Made by a program: the position numbers and the translations under genes. This document shows positions 34,098 to 45,058 of a stretch of 64,000 nucleotides of DNA, in pieces; position 1 is the first letter of the stretch, and each line of letters opens with the position of its first letter. The DNA comes from Heritiera littoralis (taxonomy: Eukaryota > Streptophyta > Magnoliopsida > Malvales > Malvaceae), in the NCBI GenBank assembly GCA_031772115.1, contig JAPDPK010000031.1, positions 3,279,501 through 3,343,500 on the forward strand, given 5' to 3'. The notes beneath the pieces were generated by a model, which saw only the letters and a list, made by a program, of their open reading frames with translations, did no database searches and had not been told where the DNA came from.

Positions 34098-35436
34098 TGT
34101 TAGTATCACTGTGTAGGGCTCAACAGGCCCATCTTACTAAGCTTGGTAGCGAATGGCCCATGAGACATATTTATGTAGTCTCACGGAATTGGGTCGTTAC
34201 ATTTTGTAACGTAAGAGCATTCTTAACCGTCCACTTTATTACACGATGGGACATAATTGCCCATAACACTTATAACCAATCATAATGCCCATTTAAAGGC
34301 GTAAATGACCACAGAATCTACTACATCTATGATCACCTATATAAGGCACGAAGACAGGAGGAACAAGGTATGAAAACTACATACTCATCTTCTTCAACCT
34401 TGATATTCTTTCCTAAACACTTTACTGACTTAAGCATCGGAGAAAATCTTACTGAGAACAACCCCAGTGGTCCTTGTTTTGCATGTTGATCCAAGAAAAG
34501 ATAAATTGATCCATTCTCAACAAGCCCAACAACCTTTTTCGCGTCAACATTTGGGGCATTATGTTAATATCACTGCATAGGGCCCAACAGGCCCATCTTA
34601 CTAAGCTTGGTAGCGAATGGCCCACGAGACATATATATGTAGTCTCACGGAATTGAATTGTTACATTCTGAAACGTAAGAGCATTCATAACCACCCACTT
34701 TATTACACAATGTTACATAATCACCCATAACTGTTCATAATGCCCATTTAAGGGCGTAACCGACCACAGCATCTGTTACATCTATGATCACATATATAAG
34801 GCACGAAGACAAGAGGAAGAAGGTACGAAAACTACATACTCATCTTCTTCAACCTTGATATTCTTTCCTAAATACTTTTCTGACTTAAGTATCGGAGAAA
34901 GTCTCACTATGAACAACCCCAGTTGTCCTTGTTTTGCAGATTTATCTAAGGAGAAACAAATTGATCCATTCTCAACAAGCCCAACAACCTTTTTGGCATC
35001 AACATTTGGGGCATTATGTTAGTATCACTGCGTAGGGCCCAACAAGCCCATCTTACTAAGCTTGGTAGCGAATGGCCCACAAGACATATTTATGTAGTCT
35101 CATAGAATTAGGCCATTACATTTTACATTTTGTAACGTAAGAGCATTCATAACCGCCCATAACCGCTCATAATGCCCATTTAAGGGCATAATCGATCACA
35201 CCGTTTGTTACATCTATGATCGCCTATATAAGGCACGAAGACAGGAGGAACAATGTACGAAAACTACATACCCATCTTCTTCAACCTTTATATTCTTTCT
35301 TAAACACTTTACTGACTTAAGTATTAGAGAAAGTCCCATTGGGAACAACCCCAGTGGTCCTTGTTTTGCAGATTGATCCAAGGAAGAACAAATTGATCCA
35401 TTCTCAACAAGCTCAACAACCCTTTTGGCATCAACA
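34098..35436. mobile_element. Tandem array of three LTR-like units (TRIM-like)
   Basis: Units 34098-34549, 34562-35004 and 35017-35436 all begin TGTTA(G/A)TATCAC and end in ...TCAACA. Each has a cctatataaggcac TATA-like box about 240-270 bp in. They are joined by the identical 12-bp spacer tttggggcatta (34550-34561, 35005-35016). The outer flanks are atata on both sides, but in AT-repeat DNA. A TG...CA-ended repeat with its own TATA box and almost no interior resembles a terminal-repeat retrotransposon in miniature, or LTRs left after internal deletion and unequal recombination. No coding sequence. Confidence 0.75.
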
Positions 35437-35468
<32 letters not shown>

Positions 35469-37330
35469 GAAATGATAGAATTAATATTGTAAAGATAAAA
35501 GATAAAACCTTCTCTTAATCGTTGTGGTTAGCATCAAACCACAGTGTTATTGTATTATCAAGATTGGTATAAAAAAAAAGTTGTTTATGTTGATGACATG
35601 CTGAAGAATTGGTATAAAGAAAATATTAAAATATTTAGTTTAATTGGAAATATTTTTTTAAACAAACAACAAAATGGTAACATCAAAGGAAAAATACAAA
35701 TGACAATCAAACTACAAACACTTTGTCGACAAAGAACAAAGCAAATCCATGAGGTAACATCAAAATGGAACCCAGATAGCTATTTCAATGAAGAATTTTC
35801 TCCGGCATACGTCTCTCTAAATTAATTTTATTAATTTTTCATTAAATTGAAAAAAGAAAGAAAAATAGTCATTGGGAAATAAATAATCACGGATAAAAAT
35901 GTCACCAAACCTCATCTTACTCGCAAAAAAATTTATAAATTAATATCCAATACATCATTAGTAAAATTTTTTGACTCCACTTCGAAGTTAGATTAGTGAC
36001 ACATGTTTTTATTTATTTTTTTAATATTTTTAAAATATATATCATCATTATAATACCGTTTATGAAATTTAAAATATTTTACTGGCAACATATTAGATAA
36101 TTATAAAAAACTTATTTATCCGAAGAAAATAGCAAAAGTTATCAGAAAATGAAAGGCCTGATTTTGGTATGCTGGCTAAAATGAAATCCCCATTTGCATG
36201 GATTCTCCTACACCGTCCGATTCAACTGCCGCACAAATCATCAATGATTGGATCTCTCCAGCTCGTGCCTGTCCACCAAACGTAGGGCCCAGATCGAGAG
36301 GTAGGGCAACTGGGGGCCAACCACAAGCAATATATGCAGTAATATTTTTAAAAGAAAAAATGGTATTGATTTTCTACAGTCCAGAGCAGCCAACATTCAT
36401 GCAGAAAACGATCAAATCAACTCGTAACTTGAAAAACTTTTCAATCTCACGCAAAATTTCCTAAGAAAATGCCGTGATAAAGGGCGATCGTTGATTCCAA
36501 TGCGATGACGTGGGAGGCTAATGTGCTGGCAGCCTGGCAGGTATATGCTTAGTGCGCATCGTAAGTAACTCCTTTCATGATAATATTATATAGGCATTCG
36601 TTTTTATATATTAGTAGTAAAAAAATTATTATATGTCTCAAATTTTTGATTATTTTTTTATGTGACTAAAATGCCATGGTTTATAATCATTAAAATGCTA
36701 CTAAAATATTTTATAAAAATTCATTATTATATTTTGAATTTTATTATATAGAGATAAAAAAAAAACCAAAATTCATCAAATCTATCTAAAGTAATAATTT
36801 AAAAAATGTTTTATTTAAAAATATAGTAATAAATTCGGCATAAAATTAAATATAATAATAAATCCAATATAATGATAAATTTAATTTTAATCTAAAAAAA
36901 TTATAATAATTTTATCCTCAACATTAAGACAATATATAGTGTGTAATTTATCTTTATTCCTTAGATAGGATACATGAATCAAACAAATCTTCCAGTTAGG
37001 ATAAGATATTTAATAATTTGAAGGGACTATGCGTTTAAAATTAGCCCTAATCAGAAACAAACAGTGATATAGACTTTGAATCACTCCATTAATTGAATAA
37101 AAACAATAATCTTCCATTATTCTTAAGTTTCATTATCTCATTGATTATTTTTTACTCTTTATTGGACTCGTTAACCTTACTTTTGATGTTGATATTTACA
37201 ATATACGCCTTTTATTTTTTTAATATTGAGATTAGGAGGGACGGTAGAAGAGCTTAAACTCTTGTTTTACAAATAAATCATTATTTTAATGATTTATATA
37301 TATGATGCACTGACAATGTATAATTTTTAT
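35437..37330. other. Intergenic, AT-rich
   Basis: It starts with an (AT)n run (about 35437-35468). One member of a small dispersed repeat lies at about 35971-36066. A 267-bp open frame at 36198-36464 has no recognisable domain. No supported gene. Confidence 0.55.
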
Positions 37331-37457
37331 ACACTGTTAATGTACCAGAGATTGACACCTCATCAATAGGCTCTTATATGCAAATATAAATAAATTTTTT
37401 TAATTTGCCCATAAGGGCCTATTAATGAGGTGTTAACCTCTGATACATTGACAGTGT
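37331..37457. repeat. Foldback (inverted repeat) element
   Basis: Arms 37331-37371 and 37417-37457 are 41-nt reverse complements with five mismatches, around a 45-nt loop. The left arm also follows a small local hairpin (tgcactgacaatgtata). Size and structure suit a MITE or MITE remnant. Target duplications were not resolved. Confidence 0.75.
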
Positions 37458-37518
37458 TTAGAAACTCTTATTTTAAATACAAATTTATACTTAATTTAGT
37501 GTAAATATTTAAATGATA

Positions 37519-38400
37519 ATTATTCTATGCACTGTCAAATGAAATTTTTTACTCCAAAAATAAAGTTAAAATGATGACACATGTATATTATTTTATTTAT
37601 TTTTTATTTTATTAATATTTTAAAAGACATATGTCATTACCTTAACAAACTCCCGTATATAAAATTATTATCCATATTTAAATTTCATTTGCTATTATTG
37701 TATTATATAATAACATTTTGTTACATTATGATTCGGTAATAATTTATAAAATTCATACAGTAAGATTGATAAGATATAAATTATAAATTTTTTAAATAAT
37801 TAAAGGAGGAACTGAATTAAACTTTTGAATCATTTAATTAAACTCTTGCCATTAAATGCAATAGATTTATGTTAGACTGAGCCTGGTTGGCAGTGGGCCA
37901 GTGGCAGTGATAATTGTATAAAGAGAATTTCTGTTTTGTTCCTTTTATCATTGTGTTAATAAATTTTGGTGGCTGATTTAATTCCAACTAATTATTTTAT
38001 GTATTATCAAATGAAATTTTTTTACTTCAAAAATAAAGTTAAAATGATAATACATATGTATTATTTTATTTATTTTTTATTTTATTAATATTTTAAAAGA
38101 CATATATTAACGCTTTAACATATTTATGAAGTAAAAACAAACTCCAGTATATAAAATTATTATCCATATTTAAATTTCATTTGCTATTATTGTATTATAT
38201 AATAACACTTTGTTACATTATGATTCGGTAATAATTTATAAAATTCATACAGTAAGATTGATAATATATAAATTATAAATTTATTAAATAATTAAAGGAG
38301 GAACTGAATTAAACGTTTGAATCATTTAATTAAACTGTTGCCATTAAATGCAATAGATTTATATTAGACTGAGCCTGGTTGGCGGTGGCAGTGATTATTG
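37519..38400. repeat. Direct duplication, two copies of about 400-480 bp
   Basis: Copy 1 (about 37519-37900) and copy 2 (about 37991-38398) share long near-identical stretches, from caaatgaaatttttt through gattcggtaataatttataaaattcatacag (two windows) to gactgagcctggttggc. The period is 472-492 bp because of a small insertion in copy 2 (about 38110-38140). No coding content. Confidence 0.85.
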
Positions 38401-39062
38401 TACAAAGAGAATTTCTGCTTGACTAAAGTCACGTGCAGTGCAGTTTATGCCGTTTAACTGTTGAAGTTTTAAGTGACCCCCCACCCTCCTCTTATCTACA
38501 TTTGTCCAGCTTAGAGCTTTAGTGAAAGCGGAGCCCACGCTCATTTTTATGTGCGTATTAAGCACGAACCCAAGTTTTTGTTTTTTGTTTTTTTTTTATG
38601 GGAATAACTATAAAACCCAATTGGTTAAAAGTGGGTGTTTCCTTTGTTGCCAGAAAAAGCGGGGCATTGAGTGGTAGAAAAAAGTGCAGCTGACATTGTT
38701 TTCTCTAGAAAAGGGGCATTGAAAATTCGCAATGGTAGGGTAAGCAATTAAAATTTTATAGTTGCAAACCAAATTTGATGTATCAGTTTGTGCCGAAAAC
38801 TTTTGCTATAGCCAATAGGCTGAAGTCTATGGTTCGGATAAGAACATTTTGTCAAATTATCAACTTAATTAGCTTCGATCAATTGGGATAAAATTATATT
38901 TTTTTTTAAACTTCTGTTTGGGATCCCTGTGATCTTATACTTGTCAAGTACATATAGGGATTATTGCGTATTGCTTAAATTGGCTGTTGTACGGAGTAAG
39001 GATTTTTGTACCTTTTGTTATGCTCAAGGTGTATTCCATGTATTTTTTTTATTTAAAGTTTG

Positions 39063-39252
39063 TTTTTTTTCGGTCTAGACTATTCGATATTCCCATGCTT
39101 TTGGTATAGGACTAATTCGGATTCGAGCCAGGCAGGATCCAAAGGGCGGCAAAGCTCTCCCTCAAGAGTTTTAACACAGCTGCATACCCAGGAACTCGAA
39201 CTCGAGACCTCTGGTTAAGCTAGAACAGCTTCCTGCCAGCTGATCTACGTGC
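39063..39252 (-). mobile_element. SINE-like element, second family, copy 1
   Basis: On the minus strand an A-box-like TAGATCAGCTGG and a B-box-like GAGTTCGAGTTCC are followed by a body and an A run (plus T run at 39063-39070). It aligns with 44891-45058 over ggcaaagctctccc, gcagct/gcatac, ggttaa(g/a)ctagaacag. The target duplication is not clear. Confidence 0.6.
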
Positions 39253-40783
39253 TTGTTTGCTCCTTTTGGATGAATGAAAATAAACTCATTTATCCAAAAA
39301 AAAAATCCAAGGTTGAGAAATGCATCCCACCTTGGGTAAGCTACTGTTTTAAAATTTTGTTTTCTCAATAAGTAATTGATTTAAAATTTTATATTTGATG
39401 TACTTTCAATCCAATATATATAAATTTTACACATTAGTGATCGATAAATCGTAATATGTTATCTCATTAATTCATATATGTTCAAATAAAGATTTTTTTA
39501 AAAAATACTATTAAATTTACTAATTAATATGATATCATGCATGATTCAATAATAATGTATAAAATTCATGCACCTACAATACATTAAATATAAATTTATT
39601 TTTTTAATGTGACGTCTTGTGACTCAAAAGTGTACTATATAGAAATATAATGTTACGTTTATGTGCAAATTGCAACCAAAAAAACAAAATAATAAAAGAT
39701 ATAGAAAATTGCAATGGGCCAAGAAAGTAGGGAATTAGTACTACTCCCTAGAATCAAGTAAATAATCATTCATTATTTGTAGACATAAGATTACATTAAA
39801 TCTTCGTACTAATTTATTGTAATTATGAATTGTTTACAAGACACTTGAAATTTACTCAACACGAGAATACAAAAAACAATCTATATTTTAACTCAATTTT
39901 TGGAGCTCACAGTCTAATTTCTAATTTCATAGGGAGGGTAATTAAAGTTCTTGTGATATAGAAATCAATTTGAGATTAAATCAAGCAGTACAGTAAGGTT
40001 AGTCCTTTTTTTGAATGTACAATTAAAGGTTTTTAGTTTTTTTTTATTTTTTTTATTTCGAGTCTATTAAAAAAGACTCATTAATGAACAATTAAAAGTT
40101 TTTATAATGAATAATTTTAAATTAATGTTGAGCAGGTATTAAATACTAATAAATAAAAGACTCATTAATTAATCAACTGAGATGTTCAAATGTCATGTAT
40201 CTAGAGGTAGTAGGCTGTAAATTAAGGAGAACCTAAGCGTGTGATATATTTTTAGGTTACTTAAATTGCTAATAGATTGGGAGATTTTAGGTAAATTTGA
40301 TCATTCGTATATATAAGTTTTATGTTAAAATTTGTGTTATTATGTCAAATACAATTTTTTTTTAAATTTTTATTATATTTTATTTATATATAATTTCATC
40401 AAATTTAGTTTGTATTATTTTTATATTTTTATAAAAACTAATCTAAAATTGTCAGTTTTATATTTTTGAGATAAATTAAAATATTATTATCCTATTCACT
40501 ATCCGGTGAAATTTTTTAACTTTACAAATAAGATTAAAATTAAAACATGTGTTTCATTTTATTTTTTAAATATTTTAAAATAATATATATTTTAATCTTA
40601 ATTTTATTTATATAACTAACAAATTTTACTGATGATAAATAGAGTAATAATCTAATTAATAATTTAAAAAAAAAACCTTATCAATCCAGTCGCTGAATCA
40701 ACAAGCCATCCTCCATATCAAAAGGCCGCAGCCCGCAGCCAAAAGTTTCAATCCGAGCGTGAAAGCCACGCATTTTTTATAGC
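39253..40783. other. Intergenic, AT-rich
   Basis: No supported gene. Contains another copy of the small dispersed repeat at about 40498-40590 and the distal promoter of the lectin receptor kinase. Confidence 0.55.
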
Positions 40784-40922
40784 CACGTGCAACTGAAATT
40801 CCTTGCAAAAGGAGCGACGAAGCTGCGAAGTGTGAAACGGAAAAAGAAGAAAAAGTTAAATTTTTTTTCTTCTTCTTTTATAATCACCGAAAAAGAAAAT
40901 AACCGTTGCAAGTGGCCACGTG
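40784..40922 (+). promoter_or_regulatory. Two G-boxes upstream of the lectin receptor kinase
   Basis: CACGTG occurs at 40784-40789 (agccacgtgc) and 40917-40922. The second is in the ABRE-like context gccacgtgtc. They lie about 280-420 bp upstream of the ATG. G-box/ABRE sites bind bZIP or bHLH factors. Regulation by abscisic acid or light is inferred only. Confidence 0.5.
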
Positions 40923-41201
40923 TCGCCTTAGCCATCCACCTGTCTTCTTCACTCATTGCTCCCTTGGATTCTCGCACTCTCCGTCGGACTATTCCTTGTT
41001 TGTTTCCTCAAAAACTTTGTTCGGTTTTAAGCCAAAGAAATATACTCTGCCCCATCTTCCCTGCCTCTCTCTTCCTCTTAAAGCTCGTGAATTTGACAAT
41101 TCTTCTTCAACAAATCGCCACCCAAACAAGTAATAAATATCTTCCATTTTTCTTTTCTTTTTCTAATGGGGTTTCGACGGTAGCCTGAAACTGAAGCAAT
41201 A

Positions 41202-43346
41202 ATGTTGCCATTTTCTTACAAGATTACAACCATTTTCTTTGCTCTGTTTCTCTGTTTTGTCGTAAATTTTAGCAAAATCTTTGCAGCGACTGAGTTCGAT
41301 TTCGGAACGTTAACCCTCAGCAGCCTGAAACTGCTTGGTGATGCTCACTTAAATAATAGGAGCGTGCGACTCACTCGCGACCTCCAAGTACCCGACTCCG
41401 GCGCCGGCAGAGCGTTATATTCGAAACCGGTGAGATTCAGGCAAGCTGAGACTCATTCTCCTTGTAGCTTCTCCACCTTCTTCTCCTTCTCCATCACAAA
41501 CCTCAACCCTTCCTCCATCGGCGGCGGTTTAGCCTTTGTCATTTCCCCAGATGGTGATTTCGTCGGCGCTGCAGGCGGCTCTTTGGGACTCCTTGATGAT
41601 AAGGGTCAGGGCTTGGGGTTCGTTGCGGTGGAATTCGACACTCTTATGGATGTAGAATTCAAAGACATTAACGGAAACCACGTTGGTTTGGATCTCAATA
41701 GCGTGGTTTCTTCTCAAGTTGGTGACTTGGGAGCTTTAGATATTGATCTAAAGAGTGGCAATCTCGTTAATTCATGGATCGAATACGATGCTTCATCAGG
41801 AGCTTTTAACATCTCCGTTTCCTACTCAAATTTGAAGCCGAAAGAGCCCATGTTATCGTTCAGTGTAAATCTTGATCAGTATGTTAATGATTTCATGTAC
41901 GTAGGATTTTCAGGCTCAACCCAAGGAAGCACTGAGGTTCATAGTATAGAATGGTGGAGTTTCAGCTCTTCTATCGAGTCAAATTCAGGTTCTGGGTCAG
42001 AGTCAACATCTTCTCCGCCGCCTCCAACGGCTAGTTTAATGAACCCAACCGCTAATTCTGTTAAATCACCGCCGCCTTCACTGGCTCCTTCAGGTTCTGA
42101 TTCGGTTTCTAGCACTCAACGGAAGAGTAGTAAGTCGTCTTCTTCTTGTCATAACCAGCTTTGTAAGCAAAGTCCGGGGGCTGTTGCAGGGGTGGTAACT
42201 GCTGGGGCTTTCTTCTTGGCCTTATTTGCTGGGGCTCTTATATGGGTTTATTCTAAAAAGTTCAAGCATGAGAAGAAATCCGAATCCTTTGCATCGGAGA
42301 TCATCAAAACGCCAAAGGAGTTCAGCTATAAAGAACTGAAAGCAGCTACGAGATGCTTCAATGCTAATCGAGTAATTGGTCATGGTGCTTTTGGGACTGT
42401 CTACAAGGGTATCTTGCCGGATAATGGCGACATTGTGGCTGTGAAAAGATGCAGTCATAGTAGTCAAGGGAAGGATGAGTTCTTGTCTGAGCTGTCAATA
42501 ATTGGAACTCTTAGGCATCGAAATCTTGTAAGGCTGCAAGGATGGTGCCATGAGAAAGGAGAAATTTTATTGGTCTACGATTTAATGCCTAATGGGAGTC
42601 TTGATAAAGCATTGTTTGAAGCCAGAACGCCCTTGCCATGGCTTCACAGGCAGAAAATTTTGTTAGGAGTAGCCTCTGCTTTGGCCTATTTGCATCAAGA
42701 GTGTGATCATCAGGTTATACACAGAGATGTTAAGACCAGCAATATAATGCTGGATGAAGGATTCAATGCAAAGCTCGGAGATTTTGGTTTAGCAAGGCAA
42801 GTTGAGCATGATAAATCGCCAGATGCCACGGTGGCTGCAGGTACAATGGGGTATTTGGCTCCTGAATATCTTCTAACGGGAAGAGCAACTGAGAAGACCG
42901 ATGCGTTCAGCTATGGCGCTGTAGTTCTAGAGGTGGCCAGTGGAAGAAGACCAATCGAGAAAGATGCTAATGCGGCAGTAAAAGTTGGTGTGAGTGGCAA
43001 TTTGGTGGAATGGGTTTGGAGTCTGCATAGGGAAGGGAGATTGTTAACAGCAGCTGATGCCAGACTTGAAGGTCATTTTGATGAGACTGAGATGAGGAGG
43101 GTTCTTCTGGTTGGGTTAGCTTGTTCACACCCTGACCCACAGGCCAGACCCACAATGAGAACTGTGGTCCAGATGCTGGTTGGTGAAGCTGAGGTTCCTA
43201 TTGTTCCAAGAGCCAAACCTTCAATGACTTTCAGCACCTCTCATTTATTGTTGAGCTTGCAAGACAGTGTATCTGACTGCAAGGACATGGTTACAATCTC
43301 CACTTCCTCATCAGAAAATAACTACATTGGTCTTGACCTGGTGTAA
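41202..43346 (+). CDS. L-type lectin receptor-like kinase (class VIII-like)
   Basis: One intronless frame of 714 residues. Residues 1-28 form a signal peptide. A legume-lectin ectodomain spans about 30-255 (AVEFDT-type metal/sugar loop as FVAVEFDTLMDVEF, ending in EWWSFSSS). A Ser/Pro-rich linker follows to about 325, then a transmembrane helix at about 327-350. A Ser/Thr kinase domain covers about 385-665: glycine loop GHGAFGTVYKG, VAVKR lysine near 414, HRDVKTSN near 507, DFG near 527, GTMGYLAPEY. The HRD arginine makes it an RD kinase, so probably catalytically active. Such receptors sit in the plasma membrane and signal in immunity or stress. The overall layout resembles the LecRK-VIII group. 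The ligand is unknown. No lesions. Confidence 0.96.
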   Translation: MLPFSYKITTIFFALFLCFVVNFSKIFAATEFDFGTLTLSSLKLLGDAHLNNRSVRLTRDLQVPDSGAGRALYSKPVRFRQAETHSPCSFSTFFSFSITNLNPSSIGGGLAFVISPDGDFVGAAGGSLGLLDDKGQGLGFVAVEFDTLMDVEFKDINGNHVGLDLNSVVSSQVGDLGALDIDLKSGNLVNSWIEYDASSGAFNISVSYSNLKPKEPMLSFSVNLDQYVNDFMYVGFSGSTQGSTEVHSIEWWSFSSSIESNSGSGSESTSSPPPPTASLMNPTANSVKSPPPSLAPSGSDSVSSTQRKSSKSSSSCHNQLCKQSPGAVAGVVTAGAFFLALFAGALIWVYSKKFKHEKKSESFASEIIKTPKEFSYKELKAATRCFNANRVIGHGAFGTVYKGILPDNGDIVAVKRCSHSSQGKDEFLSELSIIGTLRHRNLVRLQGWCHEKGEILLVYDLMPNGSLDKALFEARTPLPWLHRQKILLGVASALAYLHQECDHQVIHRDVKTSNIMLDEGFNAKLGDFGLARQVEHDKSPDATVAAGTMGYLAPEYLLTGRATEKTDAFSYGAVVLEVASGRRPIEKDANAAVKVGVSGNLVEWVWSLHREGRLLTAADARLEGHFDETEMRRVLLVGLACSHPDPQARPTMRTVVQMLVGEAEVPIVPRAKPSMTFSTSHLLLSLQDSVSDCKDMVTISTSSSENNYIGLDLV

Positions 43347-44890
43347 TAAAAATAAAATAAAAATCAAAGAGCTGGGATTCCACAATCTTTTTTATTTTAT
43401 TAACTCATACATATTATTCATTTGTTTATGTATGTATGACACAATAACATGTAATGTAAGAACGAAGTTTAGTGAATTGGGGATTGCAAATTTTGTGCTA
43501 ATCAATCAATGTTAATGTATGTAATCCATGGTACAATTAGAGAAAAGGAAGGATAGATGGCTCACAGTTGGGGACAAAGGAAAATGGGGGGAGTCGTTTT
43601 CTTGCTTCTCATGGATGGGTATTATCCTTTATGGAAGGTTGGCTGGTTGCTTTCACAAGCAATCCCCCCATCATCAAAAGTGACACAAGAGTTTGAGTAG
43701 AGACTTGGTAAAGTATAGTGAGAAAAAGAACGCATATTTATTATTGGTATAGTGAGAAAAAGAATGCATATTTATTATTGGCTTTTAATTAAGAGATAGA
43801 TAAAGTGGTGTTTTTTTTTTAAACCTAAGGTCTTTACTAAAAATAATCACATAATGCCAATAGATTCTTGATGGAGTGAATAAAAAAAAGTTTTGGCATA
43901 CCATATGATCAGGGTTCAACTCAAATCCCACAATAATCTGAAAAGAATACATAAAAGTTAAAATCTAAAATTTAAATTGATAAATTGAAATATCTTGTTA
44001 TATAGATTAAGTGTATTTTTCTTTTAGAAATTGAAAAAATTTGATCTAATTTTTAGATAAGTAATTTTATTAAAAATTATGACAAAATTTAACCATTAAA
44101 TAAGGATCAATAAAATTATAAATGATATTTTAAGAAATTATTGTTACTTCATTCAATTCTATTAATTTATAAATTTTGATTTTTAGATTAAATTTTTATA
44201 TAACCTTATATATATTATATAAAAACCTCACTAACTTCATGTAAGAAACTTAATCTAATTTTTCTCTCTCCAATTGGGTTGCTGGCATTGGATCAATGAA
44301 GTCAAGAAAATAATCATTATTATTCTTTTCCCCCTCCAATAAAATTTTAAAATTATCATCACTCAAAATATCATGAGGGCTTAGTTTTCTTTTTTTCCAT
44401 CCACTATGTATTATATATGTATTCTCACATTTAAATTAACATCAAACTCACATGTGATATATGATTATGAGAGATTGGTAATTTAAGACATGTTGGTCTA
44501 CATCCAATGCAGACATGAAATAGAACAAAAAAAAAAGTTTTACTTGATTAATTTTCTGTCAACTTGTTAATAAGAGCAATGATTAAGGCTTTGCATGAAA
44601 TAAAGTTCATCTAATCTTAGTTCTAATTAACTTTTGTTAAGACTTTTTTTAGACGCTTGTCTCCTTTGTATCTTTTCAAAAGCATAATTCAGAAAGTGGG
44701 ATTAAGCTGGCTTTTCTCTATCAGGATGACACACACTCGTTACGATTAACATCAAAGATTCACCAACCAAACAAAGGGACCACAGCAGCAGCATCTGAGA
44801 CCGAAACACTTGTCAAACAGCTAATTTGCTTCCATAATTTGCACAAGAAAAAACTTGCCTATGGACAATTTCTTTCTTGTTTATCAAAAC
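43347..44890. other. Intergenic downstream of the lectin receptor kinase
   Basis: AATAAA-like signals directly after the stop (43347-43360). A 34-bp sequence (tatagtgagaaaaagaa(c/t)gcatatttattattgg) is duplicated in tandem at about 43714-43781. No gene seen. Confidence 0.6.
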
Positions 44891-45058
44891 TTTTTTTTTT
44901 TGTGTAAAAAATGGTGGCAAAGTGTGCAACCACTCCGAGCCGGGTGGGATCTCATTGGACGGACAAAGCTCTCCCAACAATTGCAGCTACATTCCCAAGC
45001 CTTAAACCGAAAACCTTGGTTAAACTAGAACAGCCCCTAGCCACTGATCCACACATTG
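44891..45058 (-). mobile_element. SINE-like element, second family, copy 2
   Basis: A T run at 44891-44901 (A tail on the minus strand) is followed by a body that aligns with the copy at 39063-39252. The A-box-like gtggatcagtggctag is near 45050, and the B box is degraded (CGGTTTAAGGC). Flanking gtttatc/gtttaca may be a decayed target duplication. Confidence 0.55.

Noticed and set aside
36198..36464. 88-residue frame starting MDSPTPSDS
   Set aside because: No domain, no promoter or splice support, and the second half is AT-rich.
40787..41188. 133-residue frame upstream of the lectin kinase
   Set aside because: Non-ATG-dependent frame in the promoter and 5' UTR; composition is pyrimidine-rich leader DNA.
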